Source of the DNA: Halomonas sp. ALS9
GTDB taxonomy: Bacteria; Pseudomonadota; Gammaproteobacteria; Pseudomonadales; Halomonadaceae
Assembly: GCF_001651035.1 (NCBI RefSeq)
Contig: NZ_LXRG01000231.1
Span: 51,361-115,360, forward strand
DNA length: 64,000 nucleotides
Direction of reading: 5' to 3'
Under the pieces are notes generated by a model. The model saw only the letters and a list, made by a program, of their open reading frames with translations, was not told the origin of the DNA and did no database searches. The translations under genes were made by a program, and so were the position numbers. Below, one piece after another: positions 43,016 to 51,839 of the stretch (positions are counted from its first letter, which is position 1; each line of letters begins with the position of its first letter).

Positions 43016-43039
43016 TGATGACACGGTGTAGATCCGTAC

Positions 43040-43182
43040 AACCACCATGTCTAGTGCATGCGCGATTTAGTAGCGCGTGGTAAGCCTAAGGCGCACCCGC
43101 AGCGGCGGCCCGGCGCGGAAGCAGCGCGAAGCGGTGCCGGGTTGGTTCGTGTAGGCAGTGGTGGTTTGGTGCCATGCGCTAC
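43040..43182. repeat. Large imperfect palindromic element between lldD-like and LysR genes
   Basis: Three inverted-repeat pairs lie in 143 bp: AACCACCA (43040-43047) with TGGTGGTT (43159-43166); GTAGCGCGTGG (43070-43080) with CCATGCGCTAC (43172-43182, one wobble pair); and CCCGGCGC (43109-43116) with GTGCCGGG (43134-43141, one wobble pair). The first two pairs cross, so they cannot both form as simple nested stems. There is no ORF. It may be a REP-like repeat, a structured RNA or a bidirectional terminator. Confidence 0.6.
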
Positions 43183-43193
43183 TTGAGCGTGGA

Positions 43194-44054
43194 TTAAAGC
43201 CTAAACCCTTCAACAATATGCTCAGCCAAACTATCAATAATGGGTGACTGTGTAGAGGCGGTGCGCAATAGCACGATGGATGATTCGGGTAATTCGGGAA
43301 ACCCCTCTTTTACCCCCAATATCTGCATATCGGGGGTAACTAGGCTGCGCATCCAGGCGGAGACCGCTAAGCCCGCGCCAACAACTGCCTGCAGTGTTGC
43401 TAAGCTCGGGCTGCTATAGGCAACTCGGTAGGCGCGCCCTGCTCGGTCTAATGCATTGCAGGCATGGCGGCGACAAAAACAGGGTGCCTCGAACAACGCC
43501 AGTGGCACTGGCGTTTGTAAATGAGTGCTGTGACTCTCAGCCGATACCCACACGGTCGCCTCACGCCTTAAGATGGTGCCAATCTCATCGCCTATCTCCC
43601 GCGTCATAATAATCAGATCCAAGCTTCCTTGAGGTTGCTGGGAAAGCACTGACGAGGGTGCGCAGTGGACATCCACATCCACCAACGGCCAGGCCTGGGA
43701 AAAGGTTTTTAGAATGCCGGGCAGAAAGCGCATGACATAGTCATCCGGCACGCCCAGGCGAACCCGACCTACCATATCGGGCTGGCGTAGAAGCGTCAGC
43801 GCCTCTCCCTGCAGCGATAAAATTTTACGCGCATAGCCCAGTAGCGTATGGCCTTCGCTAGTCAGTTGCAGCGGCTTGCTTTGGCGCACAAACAGCGGGC
43901 GCTGAATAACGTCCTCTTCCAGCCGCTTGATTTGCATACTCACGGCCGATTGGGTGCGGTTCACCGTTTGGGCGGCGCGGGTGAAGCCGCCTTGATCCAC
44001 TATGGCAACAAAGGTACGCAGCAGCTCGTGATCAATGGTGGGTAGTGTGGCCAT
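43194..44054 (-). CDS. LysR-family transcriptional regulator
   Basis: The protein has 286 residues from the ATG at 44054. The N-terminal winged helix reads LLRTFVAIVDQGGFTRAAQTVNRTQSAVSMQIKRLEE over residues 10-46, the standard LysR form. The C-terminal substrate-binding domain follows (RVRLGVPDDYV...). Two cysteines in EAPCFCRRHACNALDRAG are notable in the effector domain. It is divergent from a DUF1127 gene across a 121-bp gap, which is the likeliest target, and convergent with the hydroxy-acid dehydrogenase. Confidence 0.93.
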   Translation of the reverse strand: MATLPTIDHELLRTFVAIVDQGGFTRAAQTVNRTQSAVSMQIKRLEEDVIQRPLFVRQSKPLQLTSEGHTLLGYARKILSLQGEALTLLRQPDMVGRVRLGVPDDYVMRFLPGILKTFSQAWPLVDVDVHCAPSSVLSQQPQGSLDLIIMTREIGDEIGTILRREATVWVSAESHSTHLQTPVPLALFEAPCFCRRHACNALDRAGRAYRVAYSSPSLATLQAVVGAGLAVSAWMRSLVTPDMQILGVKEGFPELPESSIVLLRTASTQSPIIDSLAEHIVEGFRL

Positions 44055-44175
44055 GGGTATCAATCTTTTTGATGTTGTTTATAAGGAGTATTCGTTGGAT
44101 TGATTGTAGGCGCTGCTCAATACTTCCTTCAACACTTATTCACGCCGCCGTCACTGGCGGCGAAGGGAGGTTGAA

Positions 44176-44406
44176 ATGGAGCGCTCGCTACACTACGCAC
44201 AAAACCAACAGTGCCAGTCGATTGAGAAACGGCAGCTGAGAGTTACCTGGCGAGAAAGGCTCTATCGCTGGCGGCAGCTGCGTCGTGAGCGTGAGACCTT
44301 GCGTCATTTAAGCGACGATATGCTTAAAGATATTGGCATTAGTCGCGAAGCGGTTCAGCGCGAATCACGTCGGCCGTTTTGGGATGACCACGGGTGGCGG
44401 CGCTAA
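44176..44406 (+). CDS. DUF1127 (YjiS-like) small protein
   Basis: The protein has 76 residues; GGGAGG precedes the ATG. The C-terminal half, WRQLRRERETLRHLSDDMLKDIGISREAV, spans residues 32-60 and is the DUF1127 arginine-rich motif. Such proteins can bind RNA and affect phosphate and carbon metabolism in alphaproteobacteria. It is divergent from the LysR gene, a common pairing. Confidence 0.9.
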   Translation: MERSLHYAQNQQCQSIEKRQLRVTWRERLYRWRQLRRERETLRHLSDDMLKDIGISREAVQRESRRPFWDDHGWRR

Positions 44407-44485
44407 CGCCTAAGTCATGCCAGCCGTGGTGGGTTTGTGATACCTTGTTGGCACTTAAAAATGCTGCATGAGTTAGTTGCGATTT

Positions 44486-46828
44486 ATGGATGTCAATCAG
44501 CGTATTATTTCCCGTCTAGCCACTGAGCTTGGCGTAAGATCCGAGCAAGTATCCGCTACGGTGGAGTTGTTGGATGGTGGCGCCACCGTGCCGTTTATTG
44601 CCCGCTATCGTAAAGAAGTCACCGGCGCGCTGGACGATATCCAGCTGCGCCAGTTAGATGAACGCCTGCGTTACCTGCGCGAGCTAGAAGAGCGCCGCGC
44701 AGCGGTACTCGCTGCCATTGATGAGCAGGGCAAGCTGGACGCCACACTAAAAGCCAGCATTAACGCCGCCGAGACCAAGCAGCGGCTGGAAGATTTGTAC
44801 CTGCCGTTTAAGAAAAAGCGCCGCACCAAAGCGCAGATTGCCCGTGAAGCGGGGCTTGAACCACTGGCAGATGCACTGCTTACCAACCCAAGCCTCAACC
44901 CCGAAAGCGAAGCGGCAAACTATCTGCGCACAGCCGAAGGCGATATACCTGCCATTGAAGATGCCAAGGCCGCCCTAGATGGCGCCAAGCAGATTTTAAT
45001 GGAGCGCTTCGCCGAAGACCCCGAATTGATTGGCCAACTGCGTGAGCGGCTATGGCAAGAGGGCCAGCTAAGTGCCCGGGTGCTGGATGGCAAGCAGCAA
45101 GAGGGCGCTAAGTTCTCGGACTATTTCGAGCATGATGAGAAACTCGCCAAAGCGCCGTCACACCGCGCTCTGGCCATGTTCCGTGCGCGCAATGAAGGTG
45201 TGTTGAGCCTGTCGATCCGGCTGCCCGGTGAAGAGGAGGCCTCCGTCCATCCTGCTCAAGTCGCGATTGCCAAGCAATTTGGCATCAGTGATCAGGGCCG
45301 CCCGGCGGATAAATGGTTAGCCGAAGTGGTGCGCTGGACGTGGCGGGTAAAGCTCTACACTGCTCTGGAAACCGAGCTCCTCGGCCGTTTACGGGAACAG
45401 GCCGAATTAACCGCGATTGAGGTGTTTGCCGCTAACTTAAAAGATCTGCTGCTGGCTGCCCCAGCGGGGCAGAAAGTCACCCTGGCTATCGACCCCGGTC
45501 AGCGCACCGGCTGTAAGGTTGCGGTCGTTGATGCCACCGGGCAGTTTGTCGATCAAGCCACTATCTACCCCCATGCGCCGCAAAACCAATGGAATGAAGC
45601 CTTGAGCGTGCTGGCGAAGTTGGTGAAACAGCACGGCGTTGAGCTGATTGCCGTAGGCAACGGCACCGCCAGCCGCGAAACCGATAAGCTGGCCGGTGAG
45701 CTGCTCAAGGCACTGGCCCCCGCGCACCGCTTAAGCAAAGTGATGGTGTCGGAAGCAGGCGCTTCAGTGTACTCCGCCTCTGAATACGCCTCACGGGAAA
45801 TGCCGGATCTTGATGTTACGGTACGGGGTGCGGTCTCCATTGGCCGCCGCCTGCAAGACCCGCTGGCCGAACTGGTGAAAATCGAGCCCAAGTCGATTGG
45901 CGTGGGCCAGTACCAGCACGATGTTTCTCAGGTGCAGCTCTCCCGCAGCCTTGAAGTGGTCATTGAAGACTGTGTTAACGCCGTAGGCGTCGATCTCAAC
46001 ACCGCCTCCAGCGCGTTACTTTCTCGGGTAGCGGGTCTTAGTGCTGCACTGGCCGAAAATATCGTTGCTCAGCGCAACGTTAAAGGCGCCTTTAAAAGCC
46101 GTAAAGAGCTGTTGGAAGTCAGCCGTCTGGGCGCCAAAACCTTCGAGCAGTGCGCCGGCTTCTTGCGTATCCATAATGCCGATAACCCCTTGGATGCCAG
46201 CGCCGTGCACCCGGAAGCCTATCCACTGGTAGAGCGTATCGCCAAGCAGAGCGGCCGTGAAGTACGCGGCTTGATTGGTGATAGCGCTGCGCTGAAAGCG
46301 TTAAAGCCAGCCGACTTCGCCGATGAGCGCTTTGGCGTGCCCACGGTCAGCGATATTCTCAAAGAGCTGGATAAACCGGGCCGCGACCCGCGCCCAGAGT
46401 TTAAAGCTGCCGAGTTCCGCGAAGGGGTCGAAACCCTCAATGATCTCAAACTCTCCATGGTGCTCGAAGGGACTGTCACCAACGTGACACACTTCGGTGC
46501 TTTTGTGGATATCGGTGTCCATCAGGATGGCCTGGTGCATATCTCGGCGCTATCAGATCGCTTTATCGACGACCCGCGCAGCGTAGTGAAAGCAGGAGAT
46601 ATTGTCACCGTTAAAGTCATGAGCGTAGACATTCCCCGCAAGCGGGTAGGGCTGTCGATGCGTTTGGATGATCAGCCAGAGGAAGAAACCGGCAACGCGC
46701 CAACGGATCAGCGTAACGCAAACCGCAAGCCATCACGGGGGCAGCGAAACAGCGTCAAGCCTGCGGAAGCGGAAGCCCCGATGGGTGCGTTAGGCGCAGC
46801 GTTGTTAAAAGCGCGTGGCGGCAAATAG
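44486..46828 (+). CDS. tex: Transcription accessory protein Tex
   Basis: The protein has 780 residues from the ATG at 44486; a TTG at 44477 in frame is less likely. It contains an N-terminal helical region (GATVPFIARYRKEVTG), a YqgF/RuvC-like domain (LAIDPGQRTGCKVAVVD), helix-hairpin-helix repeats (VGVDLNTASSALLSRVAG) and a C-terminal S1 domain (GTVTNVTHFGAFVDIGVHQDG). Tex binds nucleic acids and is close to eukaryotic Spt6. It is usually essential or important for stress and virulence gene expression. Confidence 0.96.
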   Translation: MDVNQRIISRLATELGVRSEQVSATVELLDGGATVPFIARYRKEVTGALDDIQLRQLDERLRYLRELEERRAAVLAAIDEQGKLDATLKASINAAETKQRLEDLYLPFKKKRRTKAQIAREAGLEPLADALLTNPSLNPESEAANYLRTAEGDIPAIEDAKAALDGAKQILMERFAEDPELIGQLRERLWQEGQLSARVLDGKQQEGAKFSDYFEHDEKLAKAPSHRALAMFRARNEGVLSLSIRLPGEEEASVHPAQVAIAKQFGISDQGRPADKWLAEVVRWTWRVKLYTALETELLGRLREQAELTAIEVFAANLKDLLLAAPAGQKVTLAIDPGQRTGCKVAVVDATGQFVDQATIYPHAPQNQWNEALSVLAKLVKQHGVELIAVGNGTASRETDKLAGELLKALAPAHRLSKVMVSEAGASVYSASEYASREMPDLDVTVRGAVSIGRRLQDPLAELVKIEPKSIGVGQYQHDVSQVQLSRSLEVVIEDCVNAVGVDLNTASSALLSRVAGLSAALAENIVAQRNVKGAFKSRKELLEVSRLGAKTFEQCAGFLRIHNADNPLDASAVHPEAYPLVERIAKQSGREVRGLIGDSAALKALKPADFADERFGVPTVSDILKELDKPGRDPRPEFKAAEFREGVETLNDLKLSMVLEGTVTNVTHFGAFVDIGVHQDGLVHISALSDRFIDDPRSVVKAGDIVTVKVMSVDIPRKRVGLSMRLDDQPEEETGNAPTDQRNANRKPSRGQRNSVKPAEAEAPMGALGAALLKARGGK

Positions 46829-46951
46829 TGATTTGACAGCGGTAAAGTGTCGCATGACTTAAAAACTAGCTAGCTTGAAATAACCATGGTTGCCGCCATA
46901 TCCTGTTTTCTATTTGAAATAGCGATGATGGCGATGCCACCTGACTACACC

Positions 46952-46974
46952 AAGGCCCGCTCACGGCGGGTCTT
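46952..46974 (+). terminator. Hairpin before gshA, likely terminator of tex
   Basis: CCCGC (46956-46960) and GCGGG (46966-46970), flanked by AAGG and TCTT, can extend the stem. The T-run is short. It lies about 20 nt before the gshA start. Confidence 0.5.
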
Positions 46975-46994
46975 ATTGACAAGGAGTGTTCACC

Positions 46995-48638
46995 TTGCCT
47001 GAACCACTCACTGTGCCATCTGCGCTGACCGCGCAAGTCGAGCGCCTGATCCCCAGTGCGCGCCTTGGTCGGTTGGGCCGCCTGCGGCGCGGACTTGAAA
47101 AAGAGGGGCTGCGGGTTGATGCCAATGGCCACATTGCGCAAACGCCGCACCCCCACGCGCTGGGCTCCAAGTTAACCCACCCGCATATCACCACGGATTA
47201 TTCAGAGTCACTGTTAGAGTACATTACGCCGGTTTACTCGCTGCCGGGTGAAGCGTTGTGCTTCCTTTCTGACCTGCACACCTTCACCTATCATCACCTT
47301 GAAAATGAGTGGATTTGGCCAGGCAGCATGCCCTCCAGGCTTTCCGGTAACGACAGCGTGCCGATTGCTGACTACGGCAGCTCCAATGTGGGCACCATGA
47401 AGCATGTTTACCGTAAAGGGTTGGACATGCGCTATGGCCGCATCATGCAGGCGATTGCCGGCGTTCACTACAATGTATCGCTGCCGGATGATATGTGGCA
47501 CGCCCTGCGTGAAATGGAAAAAGCCACCAATATTCCGTTCAACGATTATCGCTCCACCCGCTATTTCGGCATGATTCGCCACTTCCGTCGCCATAGTTGG
47601 TTACTGCTTTATTTGTTTGGTGCATCACCGGCGATTGATAAGAGTTTTTTGCCTGACGACAAAAAAGTGCCTGAAAAGCTGCACTCCCTCAGTGACGATA
47701 CCTACTACGCGCCTTACGCGACGACACTGCGTATGTCGGATCTGGGCTATCAAAACAAGGTACAGTCGCAGCTTAAAATCTGTTTTAACTCGCTCTCCAA
47801 CTACGTAAATACCCTGCGTCACGCCATCTCTTCACCGTGGCCCGACTATGAAAAAATGGGTGTCAACGAGGATGGAGAGTGGCGCCAGTTAAATGCCAAT
47901 ATTCTCCAGATCGAAAACGAGTACTACAGCGATATTCGCCCCAAACGGGTCGCCAAGCACAACGAAACGCCCAGCCAGGCCCTTGAAGCACGCGGCGTGG
48001 AGTACATTGAAGTGCGCTGTCTGGATTTAAATCCTTTCGATCCTCTTGGCGTCACGGAAGACCAGATGCGCTTTGTGGATACCTTCTTGATGTGGTGCCT
48101 GCTCAGTGACAGCCCATGGATCTCCGACGAAGAGTGCGATCGTCTGGATGACAACCGCCGCTGGGTGGTTGAGCGTGGCCGTGACCCTGAACTTCAGTTA
48201 TTCAACCACGGTGAAACCACCTCGGTGCGTGAGTGGGGCGAACAGATATTTGCCGAGATGGGCGAGGTTGCCCGCCTGCTGGATGCGGTCGAAGAGGGCA
48301 CACCTCATGCTGACGCGCTGGCAAGCCTTGCACCACGCTTGGCAGACCCCTCGCTAACGCCCTCTGCTCAAGTGCTTCAACGGCTGAAGGAGAACGGCGG
48401 ATCGCTTAGCAACTTGATGTTAAGCCTTGCTCAAGAGCAGGCCGCACATTTGAAAGCCGAGCCAATGCAACGTAGTCGCGAAGCGTTACTTGCTCAGTTA
48501 ATCGAGACCTCCCACCAGCAGCAGCACGATATCGAAGCAGCTGACCAAGAGACCTTTGAGGAATTCTTGCAGGTCTACTTCACCAAAGCGCGTGAGTCCC
48601 GCGCGCTCTCGGCGCTGCCACCTGAGGTTCGTCAATGA
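46995..48638 (+). CDS. gshA: Glutamate-cysteine ligase GshA (E. coli type)
   Basis: The protein has 547 residues from a TTG at 46995. AAGGAG lies 8 nt upstream at 46981-46986; a GTG at 46986 overlaps that site and is rejected. It matches GshA: GLEKEGLRV, SLLEYITPVY, PIADYGSSNVGTMKHVYRKGL and YIEVRCLDLNPFDPLG. It catalyses the first step of glutathione synthesis, a major redox buffer. It is translationally coupled to dsbB by an ATGA overlap, an unusual pairing of cytosolic thiol synthesis and periplasmic disulfide formation. Confidence 0.95.
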   Translation: MPEPLTVPSALTAQVERLIPSARLGRLGRLRRGLEKEGLRVDANGHIAQTPHPHALGSKLTHPHITTDYSESLLEYITPVYSLPGEALCFLSDLHTFTYHHLENEWIWPGSMPSRLSGNDSVPIADYGSSNVGTMKHVYRKGLDMRYGRIMQAIAGVHYNVSLPDDMWHALREMEKATNIPFNDYRSTRYFGMIRHFRRHSWLLLYLFGASPAIDKSFLPDDKKVPEKLHSLSDDTYYAPYATTLRMSDLGYQNKVQSQLKICFNSLSNYVNTLRHAISSPWPDYEKMGVNEDGEWRQLNANILQIENEYYSDIRPKRVAKHNETPSQALEARGVEYIEVRCLDLNPFDPLGVTEDQMRFVDTFLMWCLLSDSPWISDEECDRLDDNRRWVVERGRDPELQLFNHGETTSVREWGEQIFAEMGEVARLLDAVEEGTPHADALASLAPRLADPSLTPSAQVLQRLKENGGSLSNLMLSLAQEQAAHLKAEPMQRSREALLAQLIETSHQQQHDIEAADQETFEEFLQVYFTKARESRALSALPPEVRQ

Positions 48639-49135
48639 TTCTGCATTCCTTTCGCTCGGTGGCTTTGGCCGGTTTAGCCTTCTGCGTTCTAATGATGGCG
48701 GTGGCCTTGGGCTTAGAGCATATCGGCGGTTATGAACCTTGTCCGCTGTGTGTTTTTCAGCGTGTAGCAGTGATCGCCGCGGGTATCATATTCGCCATAG
48801 CCGCTATTCATAGCCCCGCCGGGCGTGTGGGTAAAGTCATTTATGGCCTGCTGTCGCTAATTGCAGTGGGAACGGGTGCCTTTATCGCCGGACGCCATGT
48901 GTGGCTACAAGGCTTGCCCGCCGATGAAGTACCTTCCTGCGGCCCAGGGCTGGATTACATGATGGATATTCTGCCCATGCAGGACGTAGTCGCTATGGTA
49001 TTAACCGGCTCGGGGGAGTGCGCCAATATCGATTTCTCGTTGCTCGGCTTATCACTGCCCGCCTGGACGCTAATCGGATTTGCCATTCTGGCAATCGCCC
49101 CGCTGCGTATGCTGTTGATGAAAAGCCGGGGTTAG
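48635..49135 (+). CDS. dsbB: Disulfide bond formation protein DsbB
   Basis: The protein has 166 residues with four membrane helices. The first periplasmic loop holds the CPLC redox pair (about residues 36-39); the second loop has the cysteines in VPSCGPGLDYM and GECANIDF. It reoxidises DsbA and passes electrons to quinones. It overlaps gshA. Confidence 0.93.
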   Translation: MILHSFRSVALAGLAFCVLMMAVALGLEHIGGYEPCPLCVFQRVAVIAAGIIFAIAAIHSPAGRVGKVIYGLLSLIAVGTGAFIAGRHVWLQGLPADEVPSCGPGLDYMMDILPMQDVVAMVLTGSGECANIDFSLLGLSLPAWTLIGFAILAIAPLRMLLMKSRG

Positions 49136-49166
49136 TAGGGAGGGCGTCAGCGATAAGGAGACGTAC

Positions 49167-50042
49167 ATGCTTTATCAACATTTTACGACTCAAGAAGAGA
49201 TCGACCGTGCCTACGACCCGATGTTGGGTCGTGACCCGGCGGTGTTGGTAAAGGATTGGCGTGAGCGTAGCGAGACCTCTCGCGCACGCCACCGGGTAAG
49301 TCTAGATGTCCCTTACGGGCATTCGCTTACTGAACGCATGGATATCTTTCATGCCGATGCATCTCCTGTCGATAAGCCCCAAGCCCCTGTTCACGTGTTT
49401 TTCCACGGTGGCTACTGGCGCTCACTGAGTCACCGTGAATTTAGCTTTATTGTGGATGACTTGGTAAACGCGGGTATTACGGTGGCAGTGGTCAACTACG
49501 CGCTCTGCCCGCAGGTGCGCTTTAGCGAGATTGTGCGTCAGGCTCAGGCTGCCGTCGCCTACGTTTATACCCATGCCGCTGAGTTAAACATCGACACTGA
49601 GCAGCTGAGTATTTCGGGGCACTCAGCAGGTGGGCATCTCTGTGCCATGCTGATGTCGACAGACTGGGAGGGCATCTTTGGTTTGCCGAATCAGCTAATT
49701 CGCGGCGTGCTATGTGTGAGCGGACTCTACGATCTGCGGCCTTTTCCCTGGTCGTGGCTGCAGCCCAAGCTTCAGCTAACCGGTCGCGATGTGCAGGAGT
49801 TCAGCCCGCTATGGCTGCCGTGCCGAGTGGCTGCACCGATAAAGCTGGTAGCAGGGGCATTGGAGTCCGATGAATTTGAGCGGCAGATGAGTAGCTACGC
49901 TGATCATTTGAGCCAGCAGGGCCAAACTGTTACCCAGCAGCTACTTTCCGATGTGGATCACTTCTCGATTCTTGAACACTATCTAAACGATGGCTGTTTT
50001 GTTGAGTGGATTAAAGGGTTTCACGCTAGCGTTGAGATTTGA
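49167..50042 (+). CDS. Alpha/beta hydrolase (kynurenine-formamidase-like esterase)
   Basis: The protein has 291 residues; AAGGAG precedes the ATG. The oxyanion motif FFHGGYWRS and the nucleophile elbow SGHSAGGHL are clear, with a late histidine in DVDHFSILE. The HGGYW form is typical of kynurenine formamidase-like hydrolases. A role in tryptophan or aryl-formamide turnover would fit with the neighbouring anthranilate cluster, but the gene points the opposite way and that link is inference. Confidence 0.85.
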   Translation: MLYQHFTTQEEIDRAYDPMLGRDPAVLVKDWRERSETSRARHRVSLDVPYGHSLTERMDIFHADASPVDKPQAPVHVFFHGGYWRSLSHREFSFIVDDLVNAGITVAVVNYALCPQVRFSEIVRQAQAAVAYVYTHAAELNIDTEQLSISGHSAGGHLCAMLMSTDWEGIFGLPNQLIRGVLCVSGLYDLRPFPWSWLQPKLQLTGRDVQEFSPLWLPCRVAAPIKLVAGALESDEFERQMSSYADHLSQQGQTVTQQLLSDVDHFSILEHYLNDGCFVEWIKGFHASVEI

Positions 50043-50070
50043 TTAAAACCTAGCAAAGCTACTCATCACA

Positions 50071-50220
50071 GGATCGAAATAGCCTGAAGCGGGGGTCTTT
50101 CGCCATGGCCGGAAAGTGTTCCTGACAATTCCGGCATTTCCGCCATCCATGGCGGTCAGATGGAAAAAGTAGCGCCCAAGGACGGGTTCACAGCGCCCCC
50201 GCGGAAGGTTGTTTCGATCC
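50071..50220. repeat. Large nested palindromic element (about 150 bp)
   Basis: Nested inverted repeats are GGATCGAAA (50071-50079) with TTTCGATCC (50212-50220); GCGGGGG (50089-50095) with CCCCCGC (50196-50202); CGCCATGG (50101-50108) with CCATGGCG (50147-50154); and CCGGAA (50109-50114) with TTCCGG (50129-50134). The outer arms are ordered as one long stem enclosing two inner hairpins. There is no ORF. Similar intergenic elements with a CCATGG-type core recur, as I recall, in halomonad genomes. It lies between convergent genes. Confidence 0.75.
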
Positions 50221-50263
50221 GGCGCACCTCTTTGTACTCTGCTAGAGGCACTTTTGATTGTCC

Positions 50264-50677
50264 TTAATTTGCAGGAATAACCGCCGTTGCTTCGATTTCC
50301 ACCTTAGCCTGATCTTCCACAAGTCCCGCCACCTGCACCATGGTCATTGCCGGGAAATGCTTGCCCAGCACCTCACGATAAGCGCCGCCCACTTCTTTAA
50401 GCCGGGCCAGATACTCCCGCTTGTCCGTCACATACCAGGTTAACCGAACGATATGTTCCGGGCCTGCATCCGCCTCTTTTAAAATCGCCACGATGTTTTG
50501 TAGCGCTTGGTTCACTTGAACAACAAAGTCATCGCTTTCAAATACCTGATCGGCATTCCAACCAATCTGACCGCCGACAAAAACCGTCTGGCCTGAGGCA
50601 AGCACGCCGTTAGCGTAGCCGATGGCCGGTTTCCAATGGGAAGGGTGAAGAAGCTGATGAAAGGTGGCGTCACTCAT
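50264..50677 (-). CDS. RidA family enamine/imine deaminase
   Basis: The protein has 137 residues; AAGGAT precedes the ATG. Family features are GYANGVLASGQTVFVGGQIGWNA (about 19-41), NIVAILKEADAGPEHIVRLTWYV and the C-terminal KVEIEATAV with the glutamate usual in this group. RidA proteins hydrolyse reactive enamines and imines to ketones plus ammonia. It is the last gene of the aromatic-acid cluster and may act on an amino-cyclohexene intermediate; see findings. Confidence 0.9.
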   Translation of the reverse strand: MSDATFHQLLHPSHWKPAIGYANGVLASGQTVFVGGQIGWNADQVFESDDFVVQVNQALQNIVAILKEADAGPEHIVRLTWYVTDKREYLARLKEVGGAYREVLGKHFPAMTMVQVAGLVEDQAKVEIEATAVIPAN

Positions 50678-50688
50678 TATGGCTATCC

Positions 50689-51096
50689 TTATAGGTTATC
50701 AACGGTAATATGCTGGCGTATTGCCTCTGTCCATGGCATCGGCTTACCGCTACTTAAATCCACAAATACCAGGGTTGAATCGCTGGTTAAGCGCTTTTGC
50801 TCTCCGCAATAAGCGATAATCTGCAGCGTTAAACTGCTACGCCCCATAGACTGAACCCTTAATTCAAAGGTCAGCCGTTCGCCCAACCGGCTAGGCGCGT
50901 GAAACTGGGTGTCGATGGCGGCCGTGGGCACGCCTGTACCGGTTTCCACATGTAGTAGGTTAAAGTCGTGGTGCACAACCTCCTCAAACCAATCCTCCAC
51001 CACGGAGTTAATCATCTCGAAATAGCGGGGATAAAACACAATACCTGCCGGATCACAGTGCTGAAAGCGGACTTTCCGCTGCGTGGTAAACGCCAT
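50689..51096 (-). CDS. Hotdog-fold acyl-CoA thioesterase (4HBT / YbgC-like)
   Basis: The protein has 135 residues; AGGGAGG precedes the ATG. The active-site region reads VRFQHCDPAGIVFYPRYFE, with the aspartate of the 4-hydroxybenzoyl-CoA thioesterase type. It probably releases CoA from an aromatic or ring-derived thioester in the surrounding pathway. It sits 11 nt upstream of the RidA gene on the same strand. Confidence 0.9.
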   Translation of the reverse strand: MAFTTQRKVRFQHCDPAGIVFYPRYFEMINSVVEDWFEEVVHHDFNLLHVETGTGVPTAAIDTQFHAPSRLGERLTFELRVQSMGRSSLTLQIIAYCGEQKRLTSDSTLVFVDLSSGKPMPWTEAIRQHITVDNL

Positions 51097-51113
51097 TGTT
51101 ATTGTCCTCCCTG

Positions 51114-51158
51114 CTTTATTCTCAACTTATTCTTAGCTTATTCTTAACTTATTCTTAA
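51114..51158. repeat. Four 11-12-nt tandem repeats directly after the livF-like stop codon
   Basis: On the plus strand the units CTTTATTCTCAA (51114), CTTATTCTTAG (51126), CTTATTCTTAA (51137) and CTTATTCTTAA (51148) abut the stop codon at 51159-51161. They fill most of the spacer to the thioesterase gene. Confidence 0.9.
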
Positions 51159-51839
51159 CTACACGCCCAGGTATCGGTCACGAACGGTGCTATCCAGCGC
51201 GGCGGGTTTGCCATCCCACACCGTGCTGCCCTTTTCTAAAATGGTGCAGCGGTCAGCAATAGGCAGAATTTCGCTTAACGACTTATCTACCAACAGCGTC
51301 GCCTGGCCTTGCTCCTTAAGCAGCCGAATCGCCCGCCAAATCTCCTGACGAATCACCGGCGCTAACCCTTCGGTGGCTTCATCGAGCACCAGCAAGCGTG
51401 GGTTGGTCATCAACGCTCGGCCAATGGCCAGCATCTGCTGCTCACCGCCGGAGAGAGTCTTGGCCATTTGCGCCCGACGCTCCTCCAAACGCGGAAACAG
51501 CGTTTCTACTTTCTCCAGTGTCCACTCGCCGGGGCGAGCGGTGACCAGCAGGTTTTCGCGTACGGATAAATTGGGAAAGCAGCGGCGCCCCTCAGGTACC
51601 AAACCCAACCCCGCCTTAGCGATGCGATAAGCGGGCAAACGGCGTATGTCTTGAGACTCAAATTCAATAGTGCCGCGGCTAGCTTGAGTCAGACCAAATA
51701 TCGAGCGAATGGTGGTGGTTTTACCCATCCCATTGCGGCCCATCAACGCCACCATTTCCCCGGCGTTCACTTCAAGGTTGACGCCAAATAGCGCCTGGGA
51801 GGGGCCATAGAACGTTTCAATGTCAGCAACCTTAAGCAT
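51159..51839 (-). CDS. Branched-chain-type ABC transporter ATP-binding protein (LivF-like)
   Basis: The protein has 226 residues from the ATG at 51839, which overlaps the livG-like stop by 8 nt; the longer reading to 51977 lies inside livG and is rejected. Walker A is GRNGMGKTT, the signature is LSGGEQQ and Walker B is LLVLDEATEG. It is one of two ATPases of a LIV-type (HAAT) importer. Clustering with an aryl-CoA ligase suggests an aromatic acid as substrate. Confidence 0.93.
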   Translation of the reverse strand: MLKVADIETFYGPSQALFGVNLEVNAGEMVALMGRNGMGKTTTIRSIFGLTQASRGTIEFESQDIRRLPAYRIAKAGLGLVPEGRRCFPNLSVRENLLVTARPGEWTLEKVETLFPRLEERRAQMAKTLSGGEQQMLAIGRALMTNPRLLVLDEATEGLAPVIRQEIWRAIRLLKEQGQATLLVDKSLSEILPIADRCTILEKGSTVWDGKPAALDSTVRDRYLGV

